A stretch of DNA of 64,000 bases, taken from NCBI GenBank assembly GCA_021390615.1, contig JAJEJU010000024.1, positions 682,001-746,000 on the forward strand, written 5' to 3'. How positions within the stretch are numbered: position 1 is the stretch's first letter; every line of letters starts with the position of its first letter. A program made the translations under genes and the position numbers. This document shows positions 57,413 through 64,000 of the stretch, in pieces. The stretch is from Rhodanobacteraceae bacterium ZG21-1. Lineage in GTDB: Bacteria > Pseudomonadota > Gammaproteobacteria > Xanthomonadales > Rhodanobacteraceae. The notes under the pieces were generated by a model, which had not been told where the DNA came from, ran no database searches, and saw nothing but the letters and a program-made list of their open reading frames with translations.

Positions 57413-58300
57413 ATGAAAGTCGGATTTATCGGACTGGGCGCCATGGGCAGCGCGATGGCGGCCAACCTGCTCAAGGCCGGCCACGAGGTGACGGTGTGGA
57501 ACCGTTCTCCCCAAGCCGCCGAGGCATTGCGCGCGCTGGGCGCCGCCGTCGCGGATACGCCGGCCCAGGCCGCCAGCGGCGAAGTGCTGCTCAGCATGCT
57601 GGCGAACGATCAGGCTGTGCGGGACGTGCTGCTCGAGGGCGCGCTGCTCGATGCGCTGCCTCGCGGCGCGGTGCATGTAAACCACGCCACCATTTCGCTG
57701 GCGCTGGCGCAGGAACTGGCCGCCGCGCATGCCGCCCGCGGCATCGGCTACGTGGCGGCGCCGGTGTTCGGCCGGCCCGATATCGCGGCGGCCGCGAAGT
57801 TGAACATGCTGGCGGCCGGTGCAGCGGAATCGGTGCGGCGCGTGGAACCGCTGCTGGCGGCGATGGCCGGTCGCATCTGGCCGCTGGGCGAAGCACCGGA
57901 GCGGGCCAATGTGGCCAAGCTTGCCGGCAACTTCATGCTGGTCACGGCGATCGAGAGCATGGCCGAGGCGGTGGCCCTGACCCGCGCGCACGGCGTATCG
58001 GCCGAGGATTTCCTGGCGATCATGACCAGCACGTTGTTCGCTTCGCCGGTTTACCAGGGCTACGGCAAGGCTATTGCCGAACGGCGCTACGAGCCGCCCG
58101 GATTCGCCTTGGCGCTCGGCCTTAAAGACGTAGGGCTGGCGCTGGCCGCCGGCGCAGCAGGGCAGGTGCCGCTGCCGTTGGCGGAAGTGCTGCGCGACAG
58201 CCTGCAGGAGGCGATGGCGGCCGGCGACGGCGGCAAGGATCTGGCGGCCTTGGCCGAAGCGGCCGCGCGCAGAGCAGGACTAGATCGAGGCGAAAGCTGA
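57413..58300 (+). CDS. Beta-hydroxyacid dehydrogenase family NAD(P)-dependent oxidoreductase
   Basis: The 295-residue protein has the Rossmann motif VGFIGLGAMGSAMAANLLKAG (about 3-23). HVNHATIS, the second conserved helix KLAGNFMLVTAIESMAEA with the catalytic Lys, and LKDVGLALAAG follow. It belongs with 3-hydroxyisobutyrate/glyoxylate-reductase-type enzymes. The actual hydroxyacid is unknown. GGAGGAA lies 4-6 bases upstream of the ATG. It may share a transcript with the HI0933-type gene. Confidence 0.88.
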   Translation: MKVGFIGLGAMGSAMAANLLKAGHEVTVWNRSPQAAEALRALGAAVADTPAQAASGEVLLSMLANDQAVRDVLLEGALLDALPRGAVHVNHATISLALAQELAAAHAARGIGYVAAPVFGRPDIAAAAKLNMLAAGAAESVRRVEPLLAAMAGRIWPLGEAPERANVAKLAGNFMLVTAIESMAEAVALTRAHGVSAEDFLAIMTSTLFASPVYQGYGKAIAERRYEPPGFALALGLKDVGLALAAGAAGQVPLPLAEVLRDSLQEAMAAGDGGKDLAALAEAAARRAGLDRGES

Positions 58301-58725
58301 GCTTGCCTTGATGAATTCCGCGGGGCCGTGGGCCATCGTGGTCTGTCCGGTTTCTTCGGTCGATCGCTTCGACCGGCGGTCGGTCTTCGTGGAAGGCTCG
58401 CTGGTCTGCCAACGGCAGGGGCAGCGACGCAGATTCGTAGGCATCGCAGCGACGGGCTGACGCTATAAGGTCAGCCCACACCGCTTGTCTTGGCAAGGCA
58501 AGCCCGCTTTTATCGCGCCAAGCATCATTCTGCTAATGGCGGTGACGACGATACGGACTTGTGGAGATCGCAGGAACGGGCCGAAGTCAGGAAGACCTGC
58601 AGCCAGCACCGTTCATCGTAGCCAGGCGAGCCTCCCCGCAGCTCGCCGCGTACCAGATCCCGCGTGGTCTTCCAGGCGCCATCCATCCGCCTGTCCAGCG
58701 CGGATCGGAATCTTCCAGGGCATAG
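58301..58725. other. 425-bp intergenic region with adjacent hairpins
   Basis: No protein gene is supported. Two hairpins lie close together. GGGCTGAC (58454-58461) pairs with GTCAGCCC (58470-58477), and GCTTGTCTT (58483-58491) pairs with AAGGCAAGC (58495-58503, one T-G wobble), followed by CCGCTTTTATC. The second resembles a plus-strand terminator, and a small RNA is possible. Confidence 0.45.
58483..58512 (+). terminator. Candidate terminator, end of a possible small RNA
   Basis: A 9-bp stem with a GGC loop is followed by CCGCTTTTATC. It lies 182 bases past the dehydrogenase stop, directly after another perfect hairpin. Confidence 0.5.
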
Positions 58726-59598
58726 TCAGCGCCAGTGCAGCTGGCCGTCGACGATGGTGTGCGTGCGGCCGCCTACCCAGATCGTCGCCCCGTCGATGCG
58801 CACCACCAGGCGAGCGTCGTGGCCGATCTCGCGGCCCTGGCTCACGCTGTAACCTTGCGCCAGCGGGCCGGTCGGCTCGGCGTGGGCCAGATAGGCTGCG
58901 AGCAGGCCGTTGGCGGCGCCCGAGGCGGGATCCTCGACGATGCCGACGCCGGCCGGGAAGGCGCGCACGACCAGCGCGTCGTCGCCGCGGCTGCGGGCGA
59001 AGGCGCACAGCCCCATGCTGTCGCTGGCCTGGGCCAGGGCAGCGATGGCGGCATGGTCGGGGTGCCAGTTGCGCAGTTCGGCTTCGTCGGCACATTCGGC
59101 CAGCCACCAGCGCCGGCCGCCGCTGACCAGGGCCGGCGGCAGCCGGCCGGCGCGCACGCCGGCGGTGGCGCCCGCCAGCAGCGGGCTGGCGTCGGCGCCC
59201 ACTGCGATGATTTCGGCGGCCGGGGATTTCAGCAGCAGCTGGCGCGACTCGCCTTCGCCTTCCACACGGATCGGCAGCGTGCCGGCCTGGCATTCCTGCC
59301 ACAGCAGGCCGTCGCGCGGTGCGGCCAAGCCGCATTCCAGCACCGCATGCGCGCTGCCCACGCTGGGATGGCCGGCGAAGGCGATCTCCCGGGACGGCGT
59401 GAAGATGCGCACGCGATAGCTGGCCTGCGGTTCTTCCGGCGGCAGCAGAAAGGTGGTCTCGACCAGGTTGGTCCAGCGCGCGAAGCGCTGCATGTCGGCC
59501 TCGCTCCAGCCGCGCGCATCGGCGACCACGCCGAGATGATTGCCGCCGCCGCGCTTGGCGGCAAAGACGTCCAGATGCAGGTAACGCAGGGAAGACAT
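58726..59598 (-). CDS. PhzF family isomerase-like protein
   Basis: The 290-residue protein has the PhzF/DapF-like fold markers: RYLHLDVFAAKRGGGNHLGVV near the start, NLVETTFLLPPE with the catalytic-type Glu, VRIFTPSREIAFAGHPSVGSAHAVL and EDPASGAANGLLAAYLAH. PhzF of phenazine biosynthesis is one member, but most relatives in non-phenazine bacteria are of unknown substrate, and no other phenazine genes are nearby. The ATG at 59598 starts the domain. Confidence 0.88.
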   Translation of the reverse strand: MSSLRYLHLDVFAAKRGGGNHLGVVADARGWSEADMQRFARWTNLVETTFLLPPEEPQASYRVRIFTPSREIAFAGHPSVGSAHAVLECGLAAPRDGLLWQECQAGTLPIRVEGEGESRQLLLKSPAAEIIAVGADASPLLAGATAGVRAGRLPPALVSGGRRWWLAECADEAELRNWHPDHAAIAALAQASDSMGLCAFARSRGDDALVVRAFPAGVGIVEDPASGAANGLLAAYLAHAEPTGPLAQGYSVSQGREIGHDARLVVRIDGATIWVGGRTHTIVDGQLHWR

Positions 59599-59756
59599 GG
59601 TGCTCGATCGCGGATGCGGCGTTGCATCATAGCGGCGATGCGCCACGATGGGCAGGGGCGCTGCGCCATGCACAGCCTACGCTCGGCCGCAAGATCGACA
59701 AGCGCGAGGCGGAACGCCAAGATGCCGCAGCCCGACCTGCCGAAGCGGAAGCCCGT

Positions 59757-60362
59757 ATGCCGATCACCCTGGCCATCATCGCCATCACCTGCATCATTTC
59801 GTTCATGGCGTTCAACAACCGCCGGCTGCAGGACGACCTGCTGCTGTGGCCGCCGGCGATCGAGCGCCAGCACGCCTACTACCGCCTGGTGACCTACGGG
59901 CTGGTGCATGCCGACGTGCCGCACCTGCTGTTCAACATGCTGACGCTGTTCTTCTTCGGCCGGGCGGTGGAGCCGTTCTTCGCCGCCCACCTCGGTCTGC
60001 TCGGTTTCGCCTTGTTCTACATCGGCGGACTGCTGGTTTCGATCCTGCCGAGCTGGCTGAACAACCGCAGCAACCCGAACTACCGCAGCCTGGGCGCCTC
60101 CGGAGCGGTGTCGGCGGTGCTGTTCTGCTTCATCCTGTGGAATCCCTGGCAGCGCATCATCGTGATGGTGCTGCCGGTGCCGGCAATCATCTACGCGGTG
60201 CTGTATGTGGGCTATTCGATCTACATGGACCGCATGGGCCGCGACAACGTCAACCACAGCGCGCATCTGTGGGGCGCAGCTTACGGCGTGGCCTTCAGCC
60301 TGCTGATCAAGCCGGACCTGCTGGGGCACTTCCTCTCCCAGTTGTCGCGCCCGGGGTTCTGA
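59757..60362 (+). CDS. Rhomboid family intramembrane serine protease
   Basis: The 201-residue protein has about six membrane helices. Catalytic residues are visible: Ser115 in GASGAVSA and His170 in NHSAHLWGAAYG. HADVPHLLFNMLTLFFFG shows the conserved HxxxN region of helix 2. Rhomboids cleave substrates within the membrane. The target is unknown. The ATG at 59757 begins the first helix. It is divergent from the PhzF-like gene. Confidence 0.9.
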   Translation: MPITLAIIAITCIISFMAFNNRRLQDDLLLWPPAIERQHAYYRLVTYGLVHADVPHLLFNMLTLFFFGRAVEPFFAAHLGLLGFALFYIGGLLVSILPSWLNNRSNPNYRSLGASGAVSAVLFCFILWNPWQRIIVMVLPVPAIIYAVLYVGYSIYMDRMGRDNVNHSAHLWGAAYGVAFSLLIKPDLLGHFLSQLSRPGF

Positions 60363-60553
60363 GCCGTAGCGCGCTTGCCGAAGTCGGAGGAGTCAAGCGC
60401 CCCGAGTCACGACGATAGTGGATTGTTGCGCTGCGGCTCGCAGCGATCATGCGCGATACACATCGGCGGTGTTATTGCTCGACGCGTTCGCCGGCAGCCA
60501 CGAGTGGGCATCCTCGGCGAATACCTCGACGATGACTGCAGGAGTGACGACGC

Positions 60554-61393
60554 ATGGCAACGATCCGCAAGTCGACCGCGAAGAAAAAGGCCGCGGCCAA
60601 ACCGGCCGAAAAAACGGCGCGCAAATCCGCCAAGACCGCTGTGAAGCGGGCAGGCGCAGCCGCGAAGAAGAGCACGGCGAAGAAGGCGGCGGCCAAGCGG
60701 CCAGCCAAGGCGGCCACAAAGAAACCTGCGGTGAGCAAACGGGCGCCCGCGAAGAAAACCGCGGCGAAAAAGACCACGGCCAAGCGGACGACAGCCAAGA
60801 AATCGGTAGCCAAAAAATCGGTAGCCAAGAAAGCCGTTGCTAAGAAGGCGAGTGCCAAGAAAGCAACTACCAAGAAAGCTGCTGCCGCGAAGCGCGCGAC
60901 CAAGCCGACTGCCGCCAAGCGAGCGAGCGCCGCCGCACGCAAGCCGGCGTCAAAGAAGTCGTCTGCTCCGGCGACGGGTGCGCACAAGGTCGCGAAGAAG
61001 GCTACCGGTACTGCATCGGCGGCGAAGCCTGCCAGTCGCGGGGCAGTCAAGCCTGCGGCAAACAAGCGCGCCGGTACGCCGGCAGCCGGAAACGCCGCCA
61101 GGCAGGTGCCGCGAGCCAAGACGCCAGCCGCCGTCGAACCGTCGGCACCGCAGGAATCGCCGATCGTGCACATCAGCAAGGAAGAGGCGGTGGCGCATAT
61201 CCAGGCCCTGCTCGAAGCCAAGCAGGAGCGCGTACGACAGGGGCCGAGCTGGCCCGGTGCGGATCAAGCTGCGCATCCGACCCATGACGAGCATATGGGC
61301 ACGGCGTCACCGGATGGCGTATCCGACGAAGCGGCGCATGGCCGCATCCGGGCGCACGAGCGCGGCGACCAGAGCAAGCGCGGGAATTCCTGA
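60554..61393 (+). CDS. Histone-H1-like lysine-rich DNA-binding protein
   Basis: The 279-residue protein has a first part (about 1-175) built of Lys/Ala/Thr repeats (KKAAAK, KTTAK, KKSVAK units), like eukaryotic histone H1 tails and bacterial HctB/AlgP-type proteins. A distinct C-terminal part (about 195-279) contains HISKEEAVAHIQALLEAKQE, followed by an acidic/His-rich stretch. It probably binds DNA by charge and could condense the nucleoid. Repeat number may vary by slippage at the KKSVA units (about 60810-60830). No signal peptide. Confidence 0.85.
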   Translation: MATIRKSTAKKKAAAKPAEKTARKSAKTAVKRAGAAAKKSTAKKAAAKRPAKAATKKPAVSKRAPAKKTAAKKTTAKRTTAKKSVAKKSVAKKAVAKKASAKKATTKKAAAAKRATKPTAAKRASAAARKPASKKSSAPATGAHKVAKKATGTASAAKPASRGAVKPAANKRAGTPAAGNAARQVPRAKTPAAVEPSAPQESPIVHISKEEAVAHIQALLEAKQERVRQGPSWPGADQAAHPTHDEHMGTASPDGVSDEAAHGRIRAHERGDQSKRGNS

Positions 61394-61534
61394 GCCCTCG
61401 AACGAACGCATCCACCGCCGGCCGGTCGTCTGCATGGCTGGCGGATAAACGGCGGTGGGCGTTTCGGCGTATGCTCAGTACGGGTTCAACGCTGCGGGTT
61501 CACTGTGGCGTCGACTCCGCAATGGAGATGTGCG

Positions 61535-61927
61535 ATGAAACGTTTGCTTGTGGGACTGGCCCTGGCGATTGCGACCGCCACCCTCTCGGGCTGTTACTAC
61601 GACCCCGGCTACAGCTATGTGCGTCCGACCGCCTATGCCGGTGACGCCTACTACGGCACGGCGGTGTACAACTCCGGCTACTACCCGGGCTACTACGCCT
61701 ACGGCGGTTGCTGCTTCGATCCGGTGGTGACCGTTGGTGGCTACTATGGCGGTTACTACCGTCGCGGTTACTACGGCGGTGGGTATTACCGCGGTGGCTA
61801 CTACCATGGCGGTTACTACCGCGGCGGCGGCTATCGCGGCGGTGGCTACCATGGCGGCGGTTACCACGGTGGTGGCGGCTATCATGGCGGCGGCGGTTAC
61901 CACGGCGGTGGCGGCGGCCATCATTGA
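61535..61927 (+). CDS. Gly/Tyr/His-rich lipoprotein
   Basis: The 130-residue protein has a lipoprotein signal (ATLSGCYYDP, Cys20). After a Tyr-rich part with one CC pair (GGCCFDP), it consists of about 60 residues of tandem GGYY, GGGY and YHGGG repeats ending GGGGHH. His occurs every five to seven residues near the end, which would allow metal binding. It is probably anchored in the outer membrane. Similar low-complexity lipoproteins are common in this lineage but have no assigned role. Confidence 0.75.
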   Translation: MKRLLVGLALAIATATLSGCYYDPGYSYVRPTAYAGDAYYGTAVYNSGYYPGYYAYGGCCFDPVVTVGGYYGGYYRRGYYGGGYYRGGYYHGGYYRGGGYRGGGYHGGGYHGGGGYHGGGGYHGGGGGHH

Positions 61928-62016
61928 TCGACGGGCCCATCGCATGACGCTGGTGGGCCGCGTGGATGGATCCGGAGGCATGGAGCCCGCTTGAGCGTTT
62001 GCGGCAGAATGGCCGC

Positions 62017-63117
62017 ATGCCCTGGCCCAAGTCGCTGTTCCGCAGCCGCATCGTCCTATGGGGGCCCATCGTCTTGACGGTGGGCCTTTTGCTTGGCTCC
62101 TGCAGCGGGCTGGGCTATTACGCTCATGTCGCGCACGGACAGGGCGCACTGCTGCTGCAGCGGCGCTCGATCGACGCGGTACTGAGCGATCCCGCCACCG
62201 ATCCCAAGCTGGCGGCGCGGCTGAGGCTGGCGCAGCAGGCGCGTCAGTTCGCCTCTGCGCGGCTGGGCCTGCCGGACAACCGCAGCTATACCCGTTACGT
62301 CGACCTGCACCGCAGCTACGTAGTGTGGAACGTGTTCGCGACGCCGCCGTATTCGATCGCGCCGATTCCGCAATGCTTCCCGATCGCGGGCTGCGTGGCT
62401 TACCGTGGTTATTTCGAGCAGGCCAAGGCGTGTGCACGCGCCGCGCAGTTGCAGGCGCAAGGCGACGACGTGGATGTCGGCGGCGTACCGGCGTATTCCA
62501 CGCTCGGCTGGTTCTCCGATCCGATCCTGAGCAGCATGCTGCGCTGGGATGACGATGAACTGGCCGGCACGATCTTCCACGAGCTGGCCCACCAGCTGAT
62601 CTACGTGAAGGACGACACCGCCTTCAACGAATCCTTCGCCAGCTTCGTGCAGGAGCAGGGCCTGCGCGAATGGCGTGAGTCGCGCGGCCTGCCGCCGGCC
62701 GACCAGCACGATACGCAGATGGACGCAGGCTTCACCGACCTGGTGCTGGATCTGCGCGAGCGGCTGAAAAAGCTGTATGCCGGCCCGCTCTACGCGCAGG
62801 GCACCGACAAGGCGGCGATGGCGGCAGGCAAGCAGGCGGAGATCGAGTCCTTCCGCGCGCGCTATCGCGCCTGGCGCGACAGCGCCTGGCCCGGCGATCA
62901 CCGCTACGACGCCTGGGTCGCCGCACCGATCAACAACGCGCGCCTGTTGCCTTTCGGGCTTTACGACCAGTGGCAGCCGGCGTTCGCGCAACTGTTCCGG
63001 CAATCCAGGCAGCAGTGGCCGGCGTTCTACGCCGAGGTGCGCAAGCTGGCCGGCGAATCCAAGACCGATCGCGACGCCTACCTGGCGCGCCTGAGCGGGG
63101 CCGCACCGTCGTCCTGA
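62017..63117 (+). CDS. Membrane-anchored zinc aminopeptidase (Aminopep family)
   Basis: The 366-residue protein has an N-terminal hydrophobic segment with a possible lipobox (LLLGSCSG, Cys near 29), then a helical domain. FHELAHQLIYVKDDTAFNESFA holds HExxH (His188, Glu189, His192) and a third ligand Glu205. The spacing and the NESFASF motif match the predicted aminopeptidase family COG4324. Length is near the family norm. Probably periplasmic. The substrate is unknown. Confidence 0.85.
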   Translation: MPWPKSLFRSRIVLWGPIVLTVGLLLGSCSGLGYYAHVAHGQGALLLQRRSIDAVLSDPATDPKLAARLRLAQQARQFASARLGLPDNRSYTRYVDLHRSYVVWNVFATPPYSIAPIPQCFPIAGCVAYRGYFEQAKACARAAQLQAQGDDVDVGGVPAYSTLGWFSDPILSSMLRWDDDELAGTIFHELAHQLIYVKDDTAFNESFASFVQEQGLREWRESRGLPPADQHDTQMDAGFTDLVLDLRERLKKLYAGPLYAQGTDKAAMAAGKQAEIESFRARYRAWRDSAWPGDHRYDAWVAAPINNARLLPFGLYDQWQPAFAQLFRQSRQQWPAFYAEVRKLAGESKTDRDAYLARLSGAAPSS

Positions 63118-63236
63118 GCGTGCCGGGTCCCGATGCGCCTGGCGTTTTGAATCGCGGTGACGACGCGGCGGGCAGGTTGCGGCTTACCGGCCGCCTTTCA
63201 CGAAGCAGCTAGGTGGCCTTGCAGGGGCGCCACGTT

Positions 63237-64000
63237 TCAAGGCGACGGCGCGGACTTGCGCGTGCTCATATGCCGCAGGTAGCGCAACAGGTCGTCGAGA
63301 TCGGCGTCGGGCAGGGTCTGTGCGTCCAGCCCGTGCATCTTCGCCTCCGGCCAGTGCCGCAGCGACTGCGGATCGCGGATATACGCGCGCAGCAAGGCGT
63401 CCGGGATGTATTCGGTGGGGCCGTGCGGGAAATTCAGATCGGGCCCCAGCTTGGCGTCGCCCTGGCCGTTGAGGGTGTGGCAGGCAAAGCAGGTGCGCTG
63501 GAACACCGCATAGCCGTGCCGGATCGGGCTGTCGGCCGGCAATGCCGGATCCGGCCGGGTGGCCGGGAAGCGCTCGGCTACGCCGGCCAGCCGGCGGATC
63601 GAGGCCAGCTGATACGGCCATTGTTCGGAGCCGATGCCGCCGGCCGCCGCATCGGTCCAGACCAGGTAGAACGGTCCGGCCGACTTGCCGTGGTCGAGCG
63701 GCGGCCAGGGATGCGCGGGATCCTCGACCGCCAGCCAGGGCGTGGCCTTCGATGTTCCCAGCAGGATCGTGGCGTCGATCTCCGCGCTGAAGCCGTCGGC
63801 CGCCACGAACTGCAGATGGTCGGCGCGCGCCAGGCCGGGCAACAGGGCGCGCAAGGGCACTGCGCGATAGTGCCGGGTGCCGTGGTAGGCCACATCGTCC
63901 GCGACCTCGATGTCGCGCGCGTCGCTGCGGGCCAGCAGCGCGGCCGTGTCGTAGCTGGTCGTGCCGTGCCCCAGGTCGATCTTCAGTTCGGCGGCGGCGA
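63237..64000 (-). CDS. Cytochrome c fused to a molybdopterin-oxidoreductase-like domain (5' end beyond window)
   Basis: The frame is open to the right edge, so the N-terminus is missing. About 254 residues are visible. The first part (DLGHGTTSYDTAALLARSDA, PWLAVEDPAHPWP, GPFYLVW and EQWPYQ) resembles the sulfite-oxidase/YedY-type periplasmic oxidoreductase domain. A class I cytochrome c domain follows with heme motif CFACH and a likely axial Met in EAKMHG. Electrons could pass from substrate to the attached heme. The substrate is unknown, and the true start lies beyond 64000. Confidence 0.75.
   Translation of the reverse strand, partial: AAAELKIDLGHGTTSYDTAALLARSDARDIEVADDVAYHGTRHYRAVPLRALLPGLARADHLQFVAADGFSAEIDATILLGTSKATPWLAVEDPAHPWPPLDHGKSAGPFYLVWTDAAAGGIGSEQWPYQLASIRRLAGVAERFPATRPDPALPADSPIRHGYAVFQRTCFACHTLNGQGDAKLGPDLNFPHGPTEYIPDALLRAYIRDPQSLRHWPEAKMHGLDAQTLPDADLDDLLRYLRHMSTRKSAPSP

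Noticed and set aside
58122-58496. A 124-codon minus-strand frame overlapping the end of the dehydrogenase gene
   Set aside because: It ends antisense to a confident gene and is rich in Arg, Pro and Ala without a motif.
58726-59598. A phenazine biosynthesis locus suggested by the PhzF-like protein
   Set aside because: No other phz genes are present. PhzF-like proteins are common in bacteria that make no phenazines.

Overview
This is a high-GC (roughly two thirds G+C) bacterial chromosomal window. It looks like the Gammaproteobacteria order Xanthomonadales, and probably Rhodanobacteraceae (Dyella, Rhodanobacter, Luteibacter type). The reasons are the gene content (a xanthomonalisin-like S53 protease, several exported peptidases, an osmoprotectant permease fused to its binding protein, OPT transporter, SelO, YajQ) and the general style of its secreted and proline-rich envelope proteins. 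This is an inference from protein families, not a database match. I saw no tRNA, rRNA, insertion sequence, integrase, prophage or CRISPR array. Most genes stand alone or in pairs, with short operons only at 8543-10806, 11860-13787, 34432-36811 and 38030-39807.

Layout. 1-3300: partial DoxX membrane protein, LTXXQ-type periplasmic protein, glycine-zipper protein, unknown four-helix membrane protein and a secreted SGNH esterase. 3747-8471: secreted S53 protease, a GNAT acetyltransferase and a secreted GH18 chitinase whose upstream region holds two identical palindromes of LacI-operator type. 8543-10806: osmoprotectant ABC transporter. 11478-18980: small unknown protein, two DUF1266 paralogues divergent from an exported M28 peptidase, DUF4180, DUF3014, DUF1579 and a ChaC-like protein. 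19077-29408: SDR with a long N-terminal tail, second M28 peptidase, DUF3465 protein, exported methyltransferase-like protein, lipoprotein esterase, second GH18, luciferase-like monooxygenase, a 64-residue Cys-rich protein and an FAD hydroxylase. 29427-37993: FKBP, trypsin-like protease, serine hydrolase with membrane tail, OPT transporter, YajD nuclease and an HExxH protein. 38030-41566: RsmC-like and RsuA-like rRNA modification genes, and SelO. 41996-49787: tandem SH3 proteins, a small HExxH membrane protein, second FKBP, proline-rich membrane protein, MsrB, DUF3300 lipoprotein and a small membrane protein. 49794-58300: NERD nuclease-helicase fusion, MpaB-like protein, an aromatic leader peptide and attenuator before DAHP synthase, small GNAT, DUF1345, YajQ, HI0933-type flavoprotein and a beta-hydroxyacid dehydrogenase. 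58726-64000: PhzF-like protein, rhomboid, histone-H1-like protein, Gly/Tyr/His-rich lipoprotein, zinc aminopeptidase and a partial cytochrome c fusion.

The main theme is extracytoplasmic breakdown of polymers. At least ten genes encode exported or membrane proteases, peptidases, chitinases or esterases, with an oligopeptide-type transporter that could import products. This suits a soil or plant-associated scavenger. The clearest regulatory findings are the aromatic attenuator of the DAHP synthase gene (52859-52995) and the paired operator palindromes before the chitinase (6674-6685 and 6997-7008). The least explained proteins are the paired DUF1266 proteins, the small HExxH membrane protein at 43749-44198, the duplicated Cys-repeat protein at 44912-46072 and the large C-terminal region of the trypsin-like protease.
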